Source: Bergeyella porcorum
GTDB lineage: Bacteria > Bacteroidota > Bacteroidia > Flavobacteriales > Weeksellaceae
Direction of reading: 5' to 3'
Assembly (NCBI RefSeq): GCF_042427575.1
Contig: NZ_JBHMFD010000013.1
Location: 186,001 to 250,000 of the forward strand
DNA length: 64,000 nucleotides
Positions 36,719 through 43,785 of this stretch are shown here, piece after piece. A model generated the notes under the pieces. It was not told where the DNA came from and made no database searches. It saw only the letters and a list, made by a program, of their open reading frames with translations. The position numbers and the translations under genes are program-made. Positions within the stretch are counted from its first letter, which is position 1, and every line of letters starts with the position of its first letter.

Positions 36719-36904
36719 GGATAAATGTTAAAAAATGAATAAAAAGTTAATAATTTTTTTCTATTTAAAATAAAAAAAGTAATTTAGTGGGGTGATTTTG
36801 AAACTTTACCTGATATCAAACATTTGGGAGTAAATGTTTTTTATCTTGAATATTCTCTTTGTTGCCCATTCCTTTATAACCATAACATTCAATTTTAAAC
36901 CCCA

Positions 36905-37156
36905 ATGTGCGATATCAACACCAAATTTCGTCTTCATCAAGACAAAATCAATACGCTTAGAGCCCACTATCCAAGATTTGAAAGAATCTACACCGAGTAT
37001 GAAGTGATGGAGCAGCAGTTCAGCCTTCTCGAAAATTCGGATGAGACTCTTGCATTGCCCGATGATTTCATTAATGCCATAGCCCTTCAGATTTCATATT
37101 TGGAAGATGAAATAGAAGACTGGCTTTTGGAAGAGAGGGAGGATCAATATGATTAG
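36905..37156 (+). CDS. Small acidic hypothetical protein
   Basis: An 83-aa protein, strongly acidic at the C-terminus (LEDEIEDWLLEEREDQYD) and predicted to be mostly helical, possibly a helical hairpin. The family is not recognised. It lacks a signal peptide and membrane segment, so it is probably cytosolic. The frame has a normal amino-acid mix and fills an otherwise empty gap, which supports a real gene. It stands alone between the gtrA operon promoter and the repeat cluster. Confidence 0.6.
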   Translation: MCDINTKFRLHQDKINTLRAHYPRFERIYTEYEVMEQQFSLLENSDETLALPDDFINAIALQISYLEDEIEDWLLEEREDQYD

Positions 37157-37191
37157 AGCCTTTATCGTTTTGGTGAATCTGCCTGCTAACA

Positions 37192-37217
37192 ATTTATAAA
37201 TTTCGTGCACTTAACCT
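37192..37217. repeat. Partial right end of a MITE-like repeat
   Basis: TTTATAAATTTCGTGCACTTAACCT matches the right end of the full copies with two changes. Only about 25 bases remain, ten bases before the next full copy, so this is either a tandem or nested insertion or a deletion scar. Confidence 0.65.
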
Positions 37218-37227
37218 ATAATATTTT

Positions 37228-37382
37228 AGGTCAAACGCATGAAATTATATTTTGAAGACATTTGCCCAGTACGCATATTGAATATCAGTATATTATAATT
37301 TAACTTTGATTGACTCTATAGAGAATGACTAAAATATAAATTGCTAGTTATTAATATTTTATAAATTTCGTGCGTTTAGCCT
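37228..37382. repeat. MITE-like repeat, full copy B (155 bp)
   Basis: The left end AGGTCAAACGCATGAAATT and right end AATTTCGTGCGTTTAGCCT are the same inverted ends as copy A with a few changes. The interior matches copy A at GAAGACA, CATATTGAATATCA, TTGATTGA and GCTAGTTATTA. No matching direct repeat flanks this copy, so it is probably older. Confidence 0.7.
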
Positions 37383-37515
37383 AGATTAACATTAGATTTT
37401 GAGGAGCCTACAAGTTTATTCTATAAATTTGTAACCTAAAAATTGCACTTGGGGGTTGAATCCGCCTTTCCCCCGAAGGGGGAAGGATTGATTGATGGTC
37501 GTTTATTAATTATTA

Positions 37516-37632
37516 ATGGTCAAAGGAAGTGCCTCCTTTGCGGGTAATGTGGAAGGAAGTTACTTTGGTTTTTACAGAGATTATGGCTACTTTACGCTAA
37601 AGCACTTTGTGGTTGGTTATATTGAGAAGTAA
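37516..37632 (+). CDS. Possible small protein or gene remnant (38 aa)
   Basis: An ATG-to-TAA frame of 38 residues rich in Gly, Phe and Tyr (GSASFAGNVEGSYFGFYRDYG...FVVGYIEK). It has no clear ribosome site and no recognised family. The Gly/aromatic pattern could be the tail of a lost surface protein or chance. Its position beside a hairpin and insertion elements favours a remnant. Confidence 0.25.
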   Translation: MVKGSASFAGNVEGSYFGFYRDYGYFTLKHFVVGYIEK

Positions 37633-37646
37633 AGTGATGATTGTGT

Positions 37647-38228
37647 TTAATATACCAATTTAAAAGATTTTCTATGGTGGATGGTTACACCATATTTCAT
37701 CAAGGCTTCTTGATGGTGTTTGGTGGCGTAGCCCATATTTTTGTTCCAGCCATATTCTGGGAAAGCCTCGTGAAGCTCTATCATCAGTTTGTCCCGATAG
37801 TTTTTGGCTAAGATGGAAGCTGCAGCAATGGATAGTACTTTAGAATCTCCTTTGACGATGCATTGATGAGGAATGAAAGGGTAGGGCTTAAACCGATTGC
37901 CATCTACTAAAATCAGTTCTGGACGCGTAGTCAGCTGGTCTAATGCCAAGTGCATAGCGTGGATGCTGGCATTGAGAATGTTGTGCTCATCTATGAACGC
38001 TGGTGGAAGTTCGGCAATGGCAAAATCTATGGCATTTTCGCGGATGTATTGGTCTAGTTCTTCTCGCTGTTTGAATTTGAGCTTTTTAGAATCATTGATG
38101 AGGTTGGGAGCAAAATCATCTCCCAAAATAACAGCAGCTGCCACCACGGGCCCGCAGAGGCAGCCTCTTCCCACTTCATCGCAACCAGCTTCTATAAAGG
38201 TATTAGACCAGCTTTTCAGTAGTTCCAT
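37647..38228 (-). CDS. rnhB: Ribonuclease HII
   Basis: A 193-aa endonuclease that removes ribonucleotides from RNA-DNA hybrids. The catalytic Asp17-Glu18 lie in AGCDEVGRGCLCGPVVAAAV. The later LVDGNRF supplies another acidic ligand, and IAAASILAKNYRD is the third conserved block. Complete. It starts 15 bases after the pyrC stop and so is the second gene of a minus-strand pair. Confidence 0.96.
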   Translation of the reverse strand: MELLKSWSNTFIEAGCDEVGRGCLCGPVVAAAVILGDDFAPNLINDSKKLKFKQREELDQYIRENAIDFAIAELPPAFIDEHNILNASIHAMHLALDQLTTRPELILVDGNRFKPYPFIPHQCIVKGDSKVLSIAAASILAKNYRDKLMIELHEAFPEYGWNKNMGYATKHHQEALMKYGVTIHHRKSFKLVY

Positions 38229-38243
38229 TCTTTTTACTGAATT

Positions 38244-39578
38244 TTAACGGTCAAAAGTTAGGCGTTCTCCACATTTTTGTTCAGAGAATTGTCCATTATT
38301 ATAAACCAAATGTCCATTGACGAAGGTATGGGTGATTTTATTATGAAAAACAGTGCCTTCTAGCGGACTCCAACCACACTTTGAGAGAATGTTCTCTTTA
38401 GAAACCGTGTAGCCATTGTCTAAATCTACTAAGACCAAATCAGCCTTATAGCCCTCTCGGATGAATCCTCGCTTTTCAATACTGAATAAGATGGCGGGAT
38501 TGTGACACATTTTCTCCACCACTTTCTCTAGACTGATTTTCCCTTGAAGATGGTATTCTAGCATTACATTGAGAGAATGTTGTACCAGAGGAGCTCCAGA
38601 AGGGCATTGGGTATAAGGGTTTTGCTTTTCTGCCCAAGTGTGTGGAGCGTGGTCTGTAGCGATGATGTCTATTCTATCGTCCAAAAGAGCCTGCCATAGT
38701 CCGTCTTTATCGGCTTGGGTTTTTACGGCTGGGTTCCACTTGATTAGAGTGCCTTTGGTATCATAGTCTTCGTTGGTGAAATGTAAGTGGTGTACACAGA
38801 CTTCAGCAGTTATTTTCTTGTCTTTTAGAGGAATATCATTTCGAAATAGGGTGGTTTCTTTTGCCGTAGAGAGGTGATAGATATGCAATCTAGCCCCTGT
38901 TTTTTGTGCCAATTCTACCGCTTTGGATGAGGAAATGTAGCAGGCTTCCTCACTACGGATGAGGTGGTGAAACTTCACGGGGATATCCTCGCCATATTGT
39001 TGTTTATAGGTTTCTGTGTTGTTTTTGATGGTGGTTTCATCTTCGCAATGAACGCATATAGGCATTGTTACTTTAGAGAAAATCTCTTCCAAAGTATCAG
39101 GGTTGTCCACCAGCATATTTCCCGTAGATGAGCCTAAAAATAGCTTGATGGCAGGTACATTTTTAGGATTGGTTTTTAGGATTTCCTCCAGATTGTCATT
39201 GGTACCTCCAAAGGAAAAACCATAATTGGCGTAAGATGCTTCTGCGGCAATATCATTTTTCTGTTGTAATAACACTTGAGTTACGGTATTAGGAACGGTG
39301 TTGGGCTGGTCTATAAAGCTGGTAACGCCACCTGCCACTGCGGCTTTGGATTCACTTTCTATATTGGCTTTATGGGTAAGACCAGGTTCTCTGAAATGCA
39401 CTTGATCATCGATGACCCCAGGAATTAAAAATTTGCCTTTGGCATCGATGACTTGGTCAAAACCATCAGGAGCGATGTTTTTTTCTATTTTGGAAATTAA
39501 TTGATTCTCAATAGATAAATCACTTTCTGTAATTTGATTTTCATTAACGATTTTAGCGTTTTTTATTAGAATTTTCAT
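38244..39578 (-). CDS. pyrC: Dihydroorotase (class I)
   Basis: A 444-aa amidohydrolase that cyclises carbamoyl-aspartate in pyrimidine synthesis. Motifs are GVIDDQVHFREPGLTHKA near residues 54-71, AIKLFLGSSTGNM, ICVHCEDE, IYHLSTAKE and IATDHAPHTWAEK. The first metal motif is normally HxH, but here it is Gln59-Val-His61. I believe this change is shared by other Bacteroidetes members, so activity is still expected, but the metal site should differ. I start at the ATG at 39578; a longer frame to 39617 lacks support. It is the first gene of a pair with rnhB, and its promoter seems to lie far upstream. Confidence 0.92.
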   Translation of the reverse strand: MKILIKNAKIVNENQITESDLSIENQLISKIEKNIAPDGFDQVIDAKGKFLIPGVIDDQVHFREPGLTHKANIESESKAAVAGGVTSFIDQPNTVPNTVTQVLLQQKNDIAAEASYANYGFSFGGTNDNLEEILKTNPKNVPAIKLFLGSSTGNMLVDNPDTLEEIFSKVTMPICVHCEDETTIKNNTETYKQQYGEDIPVKFHHLIRSEEACYISSSKAVELAQKTGARLHIYHLSTAKETTLFRNDIPLKDKKITAEVCVHHLHFTNEDYDTKGTLIKWNPAVKTQADKDGLWQALLDDRIDIIATDHAPHTWAEKQNPYTQCPSGAPLVQHSLNVMLEYHLQGKISLEKVVEKMCHNPAILFSIEKRGFIREGYKADLVLVDLDNGYTVSKENILSKCGWSPLEGTVFHNKITHTFVNGHLVYNNGQFSEQKCGERLTFDR

Positions 39579-39829
39579 TGATGATTTTTTTTTACTTGTA
39601 CAATGTATCAAGTACAAAGTACGATGATTTTTTGTTTATTATTTTGTATAATGTGCAAATTTTATTACTTTACCAGAGAACTCTTCCTTACTCATTTTCG
39701 TAGGGGCTTTCTCACATACATTTTTATGGATTTTGCTTTGAATTTTTACAATAATTCTTTAAGCAATGGTGCATCTGAAGCTTTTATTTCTGCACTTATT
39801 GCTGCTGTATTCAGATCTAATATTTTTTA

Positions 39830-39837
39830 CAAAGTTA
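39830..39837 (-). promoter_or_regulatory. Candidate -7 box of the pyrC-rnhB operon
   Basis: TAACTTTG on the minus strand. It implies a long untranslated leader before pyrC. A weaker box near 39650 (AAAATTTGC) would give a short leader instead. Confidence 0.4.
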
Positions 39838-39894
39838 GACTTTTTTAATCAAAATATGATGGACAAAATTACATTAGTAAGTGCAATTTTTTAT

Positions 39895-39922
39895 TTGCTC
39901 TCTCTCTAAAAAGTTACCTTTG
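39895..39922 (+). promoter_or_regulatory. Distal promoter of the Lrp-type regulator
   Basis: TTG at 39895-39897, 17 bases, then TACCTTTG at 39915-39922, about 200 bases before the ATG. Confidence 0.45.
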
Positions 39923-40052
39923 TGAGTTGAATATGCCTTGAAAATAAGTATAAAGAAGTATAAAAAGGGATGAAGTTTCAACCATTGTTCAGGTGATTTT
40001 AAAATAATGAAAAATATCTTTTGTTAAAAATTGTTAATATTTGTTTGAAATT

Positions 40053-40082
40053 TTGTTGGTTGTATTTTTTTTGTAAATTTGC
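40053..40082 (+). promoter_or_regulatory. Proximal promoter of the Lrp-type regulator
   Basis: TTG at 40053-40055, 18 bases, then TAAATTTGC at 40074-40082, 43 bases before the ATG. Confidence 0.6.
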
Positions 40083-40125
40083 ATAGTATATAATAGTTTT
40101 TTAATAAATTCATAAACGCAACGCT

Positions 40126-40596
40126 ATGAACTATCAATTGGACGAAATAGATAAGAAAATCTTGGATTTCTTAGTAGAAAACACAAGAATGCCATTTACA
40201 GAAATCGCTAAGCAAATGGATGTTTCAGCAGGAACTATCCATGTGAGAGTGAAGAAAATGGAAGATGCTGGTATCATTAAAGGCTCTTCTCTAATTATTG
40301 ATTATACAAAATTAGATTACCACTTTACGGCTTATATTGGTGTTTTACTTACGAAGTCAAACAGAACTCAAAATGTTTTGGAAGAGTTGGCTAAAATTCC
40401 TAATGTTGTAGAAGCAGCTGTTACTTCTGGGAAGTACAATATTTTCTGCAAACTGAAGGCTAAGAGCACTGAAGATGCTAAAAACATTATCTATAAAATA
40501 GATGATATCCAAGATGTAATGAGAACTGAAAGTATGATTTCTATGGATGAGTTTTTCAGTAATGGAAATAGATTGATGCAATCTGTTACTATCTAA
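40126..40596 (+). CDS. Lrp/AsnC-family transcriptional regulator
   Basis: A 156-aa regulator. The N-terminal winged helix-turn-helix includes LDEIDKKILDFLVENTRMPFTEIAKQMDVSAGTIHVRVKKMEDAGII. The C-terminal RAM/ACT domain (about 65-150) contains YHFTAYIGVLLT and VVEAAVTSGKYNIFCKLKAKS and normally binds an amino acid. The target genes and ligand are unknown. Two promoters in tandem precede it and a terminator follows, so it is monocistronic; autoregulation is common in the family. Confidence 0.93.
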   Translation: MNYQLDEIDKKILDFLVENTRMPFTEIAKQMDVSAGTIHVRVKKMEDAGIIKGSSLIIDYTKLDYHFTAYIGVLLTKSNRTQNVLEELAKIPNVVEAAVTSGKYNIFCKLKAKSTEDAKNIIYKIDDIQDVMRTESMISMDEFFSNGNRLMQSVTI

Positions 40597-40622
40597 TGAT
40601 TAATCTTTTTTAAGTTATAAAA

Positions 40623-40650
40623 AACTTGTGGTTTTCCCACAGGTTTTTTA
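40623..40650 (+). terminator. Terminator after the Lrp-type regulator
   Basis: AACTTGTGG and CCACAGGTT pair around a five-base loop and are followed by TTTTT. Confidence 0.75.
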
Positions 40651-40662
40651 TTTTTACACATT

Positions 40663-41046
40663 ATGGAACAAAATTATTTCAAAGGAGAAAACCCTCAAAA
40701 AGGAGTGGGATTTATCATTGCTCTGATAGGGATGATATTATTTATGATGATGGGAATAGGGATAGATGTGGATCAGTTTTTACAGCATCAGGATAAAGAT
40801 ATCAATATTCCTAATTGGTATTTTTATATCATATTTTTTATAGATATTCTAGCGATACTATCTATTGTTTTTATTTATTTTTATAGAAAAATCGGTGTGA
40901 TTCTATTTCCGATAGCGATTGTTTTGCATTTTTTTTGTCATAATTATTTTCTAAATACATTTTTATATTCAGATATTATGGCTTTGTTTGTTTTTGTTGG
41001 GATTGCATTATTGTCGATTATTCCTAAATGGCAATTTTTTAAATAA
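40663..41046 (+). CDS. Hypothetical integral membrane protein
   Basis: A 127-aa protein with about four hydrophobic helices (residues 15-33, 50-70, 75-95 and 102-120) and a short polar N-terminus. No family is recognised. It lies between the Lrp-type regulator terminator and the heme-binding protein gene, 66 bases upstream of the latter, and may be co-expressed with it. Confidence 0.65.
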   Translation: MEQNYFKGENPQKGVGFIIALIGMILFMMMGIGIDVDQFLQHQDKDINIPNWYFYIIFFIDILAILSIVFIYFYRKIGVILFPIAIVLHFFCHNYFLNTFLYSDIMALFVFVGIALLSIIPKWQFFK

Positions 41047-41112
41047 AAACAAGAAGAACCTGAGTTTGGCATTATTTTTACTTGTAAGGCAGGATAATTG
41101 AAGTTGTAAAAG

Positions 41113-41613
41113 ATGAAAAAAATTATTACCATTCTGGCAGTTGCTTTCGTGATGATTCAGTTTTTTCAAATAGACAAAACAAATCCTCCAATCAATAAAG
41201 AACTGGACTTTCTTACAATAAAGAAAACACCTGAAACAGTAGCTACTAATATCAGAAATGCTTGCTATGATTGTCATTCTAATGAAACTAAATATCCGTG
41301 GTATAGCAATATACAACCCATAGCTTGGTTTTTGAAAAACCATATTGATGAGGGAAGAAGAGAGTTGAATTTCTCTACATTTGCCACCTATGAACCGAAA
41401 AGGCAATTGAGAAAATTGGAAGAGGCGGCAGAGTTGGTACAGAATGGAGCTATGCCTATGGAGTCTTACCTAATAATGCATCCAGAGGCTAAACTTACAG
41501 CAGAGCAGAAAGCAGAGATGGTAGATTATTTTAAAACTTTGGCAAAGGAAACGCCAACTACTGAAGTACAATCTACCTATCCTGAGAATGCAGAAGGGGA
41601 GGAGGAACATTAA
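41113..41613 (+). CDS. Heme-binding domain protein (cytochrome-like)
   Basis: A 166-aa protein with one N-terminal membrane anchor or signal (residues 1-20). A haem_bd domain follows with one c-type heme motif, CYDCH, at 51-55, then NETKYPWYSNIQPIAWFLKNHIDEGRRELNFS. That spacing is typical of the Bacteroidetes heme-binding (DUF-type) domain. NGAMPMESYL could supply the distal Met ligand. It likely resides in the periplasm and may take part in electron transfer. The tail is acidic. Confidence 0.85.
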   Translation: MKKIITILAVAFVMIQFFQIDKTNPPINKELDFLTIKKTPETVATNIRNACYDCHSNETKYPWYSNIQPIAWFLKNHIDEGRRELNFSTFATYEPKRQLRKLEEAAELVQNGAMPMESYLIMHPEAKLTAEQKAEMVDYFKTLAKETPTTEVQSTYPENAEGEEEH

Positions 41614-41699
41614 TCCGACTAATAAATTCTTATATAATATCAGTTAAACTATAAGTGATTTGGTGAGAGGTGTTTTTCCTCCAATTCATCTTAAAATAT

Positions 41700-41708
41700 T
41701 ATCTTTGC
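41700..41708 (+). promoter_or_regulatory. -7 box of the agmatinase gene
   Basis: TATCTTTGC, 13 bases before the ATG. Confidence 0.6.
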
Positions 41709-41721
41709 AATCAAATAAAAG

Positions 41722-42585
41722 ATGAGTAATATGAGAACTTACGCAGGTATTCCAGAGGAAAATGCAACATTAGAAAACTCAAAAGTAATGCTGGTAACGG
41801 TTCCTTATGATGGAACTTCCACTTGGGGAAAAGGTGCGGACAAAGGCCCAGAATTGTTTTTAGATGCTTCAGAAAATATGGAGCTTTATGATATAGAAAC
41901 AGGTACAGAGCCTTATTTGGAAGGTGTTTGGATGGCTGGGGAAGTGGCAGAAGATGCTTCACCAGAGGCGATGACGCAGGCGGTGTATGAGAAAACCAAA
42001 GAAATGATGCAGCACGATGGGAAATTATTCACGCTCTTTGGAGGTGAGCATTCGGTTTCCATTGGTTCTATTAGGGCTTTTGGAGAGAAATATCCAGACC
42101 TTACAGTATTGCAGTTGGATGCTCACACAGATCTGAGGCCAGAGTTTCACGGCTCTACTTCCAACCACGCTTGTGCAGTATTTGAAGCAAGCCAAAAGCT
42201 TAATTTGGTGCAAGTAGGGATTCGCTCTTGCGATGTAGAAGAGATGCAATATGTACCAGAAGGACAATGTTTTTGGGCTCACGAGATTGCTAAAAACGAC
42301 CGTTGGATAGATGATGTTTTGGAAAAAGTATCAGGTAATGTTTATATTACGATAGATTTAGATGCTTTTGACCCTGCCTTTGCACCATCTACAGGAACGC
42401 CAGAGCCAGGAGGGCTTCAGTGGTACCCTACATTGGAACTTTTGAAGAAGGTATTTGAAAAATGTAATGTGATAGCCTTTGATATTGTAGAGCTGATGGA
42501 TTCTGCCTATGCAAAGCCTACGGCATTTTTAGCCGCGAAATTATACTACAAAATGCTGGCTTATTACCATATAACAAAGAAATAA
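41722..42585 (+). CDS. speB: Agmatinase / ureohydrolase
   Basis: A 287-aa binuclear Mn enzyme of the arginase/agmatinase family. Metal-binding motifs are GGEHS (107-111), DAHTDLR (133-139) and TIDLDAFDP (about 210-218). GTGTPEPGG-like residues appear as STGTPEPGGL, which is closer to agmatinase than arginase. The expected reaction is agmatine to putrescine plus urea. No speA is adjacent here. It has its own promoter and is followed by a long AT-rich terminator. Confidence 0.92.
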   Translation: MSNMRTYAGIPEENATLENSKVMLVTVPYDGTSTWGKGADKGPELFLDASENMELYDIETGTEPYLEGVWMAGEVAEDASPEAMTQAVYEKTKEMMQHDGKLFTLFGGEHSVSIGSIRAFGEKYPDLTVLQLDAHTDLRPEFHGSTSNHACAVFEASQKLNLVQVGIRSCDVEEMQYVPEGQCFWAHEIAKNDRWIDDVLEKVSGNVYITIDLDAFDPAFAPSTGTPEPGGLQWYPTLELLKKVFEKCNVIAFDIVELMDSAYAKPTAFLAAKLYYKMLAYYHITKK

Positions 42586-42613
42586 GTGTAAGAATTTAAA
42601 ATTTACAACAATG

Positions 42614-42655
42614 AAAAGTTCAGTTTTTATTCAAAAAAAAACTGAACTTTTTTAG
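42614..42655 (+). terminator. Terminator after speB
   Basis: AAAGTTCAGTTTTT and AAAAACTGAACTTT pair and are followed by Ts. Confidence 0.7.
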
Positions 42656-42685
42656 TTTTAGGAATGGCTTTTGCTATCTTATCCC

Positions 42686-42693
42686 TATATTTG
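42686..42693 (+). promoter_or_regulatory. -7 box of the BON-domain genes
   Basis: TATATTTG, 31 bases before the BON lipoprotein ATG. Confidence 0.5.
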
Positions 42694-42724
42694 AAACATT
42701 AAAACATTATAAATTAAAACCATT

Positions 42725-43201
42725 ATGAGAAAAACAATCGCAATGACTGCATTGGCATTGGCTGTGTCTTTCGGTGCAGTATCTTGTAAGAAAAAAGTTT
42801 CTGATGCAGATTTAAAAACTCAGGCAACTACTGTGGTAGCGTCTAATCCTACAGCTTCTGTGGAGGTGAAAGATGGGGTGGCTCACCTTAGCGGTACTTA
42901 CGCTTCTCAAGAGGAAAAAGATGCTGCTATCGCTTCTTTAAAGGCTATTGCAGGGGTTAAAGATGTACACGATATGACTACCATTGCTGCACCAGAGCCA
43001 GTAGTGGTGAATCAAGTGGATCCTGCTGTGCTTCAGAAAGTACAAGATGCAGTGAAGGATTTCCCTTCTGTAAAAGTGGAAGTGGTAAATGGAGAATTGA
43101 CCCTAACGGGAAATGTAGCTCCTGCACAGGCTAGAAAAATCAAAGAATCTGTAGATGCTCTTCAAATTGGAAAGTATAATAATAATTTAGTAGTAAAATA
43201 A
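42725..43201 (+). CDS. BON-domain lipoprotein
   Basis: A 158-aa protein with a lipoprotein signal ending SFGAVSC, so the Cys at about residue 21 would be lipidated. Two BON domains follow (about 30-90 and 98-158), each with the pattern VEVKDGVAHLSGTY or VEVVNGELTLTGNV. BON domains are thought to bind lipid or peptidoglycan and stabilise the envelope. It is followed 16 bases later by a BON/SH3 protein gene, so the two form a small envelope operon. Confidence 0.85.
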   Translation: MRKTIAMTALALAVSFGAVSCKKKVSDADLKTQATTVVASNPTASVEVKDGVAHLSGTYASQEEKDAAIASLKAIAGVKDVHDMTTIAAPEPVVVNQVDPAVLQKVQDAVKDFPSVKVEVVNGELTLTGNVAPAQARKIKESVDALQIGKYNNNLVVK

Positions 43202-43217
43202 TTTAAAATAAAACGAA

Positions 43218-43637
43218 ATGAGCGTATTACAAGATAAATATTCTACTGTGGTAGCGGCTGCTCAGAATGCAGGGATTGCTAACCTACAAGTGCGTGAGCA
43301 AGATGGTATTTTATACATCTCTGGCGATGCCGCTACTACCGAAGCCAAAGATACGGTGTGGAATGCCTTAGGCGTGATAGATGCTACTTATTCTGCATCG
43401 GATATCAATATCAATGTGCAGGTGGCAGGTTTGGTAGCAGGGACCAACCTTACTGTGGTAACGGAAGAGTCTAATCTTAACATCCGCCAAGAGCCTTCTA
43501 CAGAAGCGGCTATCGTAGGAAAAGCAGCAAAGGGAGAATTGGTAACTTTAGTGGAGCAATCTTCTAACGAATGGTGGAGAATTAGAACCTCAGACGGTGA
43601 GGAAGGCTATGCCTATGCAAGATACCTGAAAGCGTAA
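43218..43637 (+). CDS. BON + bacterial SH3 domain protein
   Basis: A 139-aa protein. Residues 1-70 form a BON-like domain (LQVREQDGILYISGDAAT) and residues 78-139 a bacterial SH3 domain (TVVTEESNLNIRQEPSTEAAIVGKAAKGELVTLVEQ...WWRIRTSDGEEGYAYARYL). Bacterial SH3 domains usually bind cell wall. No signal peptide is visible, which makes its location uncertain. The layout resembles LysM/BON proteins with the LysM replaced by SH3. Confidence 0.85.
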   Translation: MSVLQDKYSTVVAAAQNAGIANLQVREQDGILYISGDAATTEAKDTVWNALGVIDATYSASDININVQVAGLVAGTNLTVVTEESNLNIRQEPSTEAAIVGKAAKGELVTLVEQSSNEWWRIRTSDGEEGYAYARYLKA

Positions 43638-43671
43638 AAGTTGTATTGATTACAATTTTATATCTAAAAAA

Positions 43672-43697
43672 ATACCTTCTATATGAGGGTGTTTTTT
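43672..43697 (+). terminator. Terminator after the BON/SH3 gene
   Basis: ATACCTTC and GAGGGTGT pair with two G-T pairs around TATAT, followed by TTTTT. Confidence 0.65.
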
Positions 43698-43751
43698 CTG
43701 TATAAATATCCTATTGGGTAGAAATCACTATGAAAACTTTCATAAAAAAGC

Positions 43752-43759
43752 TATATTTG
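43752..43759 (+). promoter_or_regulatory. -7 box of the DAACS symporter gene
   Basis: TATATTTG. It lies inside the longest possible frame (from 43714) and so favours the ATG at 43786 as the start. Confidence 0.55.
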
Positions 43760-43785
43760 TAACTCTTTTTAATAAAATTAAAATT

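Larger units (their letters stand above)
37157..37646. other. 490-bp repeat-rich gap
   Basis: The gap contains a partial right end and one full copy of the MITE-like repeat (37192-37382). Next comes a GC-rich hairpin at 37466-37486 (CTTTCCCCC-GAA-GGGGGAAGG, nine pairs with one G-T), which stands out from the AT-rich surroundings. It ends with a 38-codon frame at 37516-37632. No standard gene is visible. Confidence 0.6.
39579..40125. other. 547-bp divergent gap between pyrC and the Lrp-type regulator
   Basis: It holds a minus-strand TAACTTTG box at 39830-39837 that would give pyrC a leader of about 245 nt, and two plus-strand promoters for the regulator. On the minus strand, about 39746-39825 reads as a codon-like stretch ending ISAEIKASDAPLLKELL-stop, with no ATG. 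A plus-strand 81-codon frame (39603-39848) covers the same bases. Neither is convincing. Confidence 0.45.

Noticed and set aside
39603..39848. 81-codon plus-strand frame upstream of pyrC
   Set aside because: No ribosome site or promoter before it; it overlaps a minus-strand promoter and shows no family.
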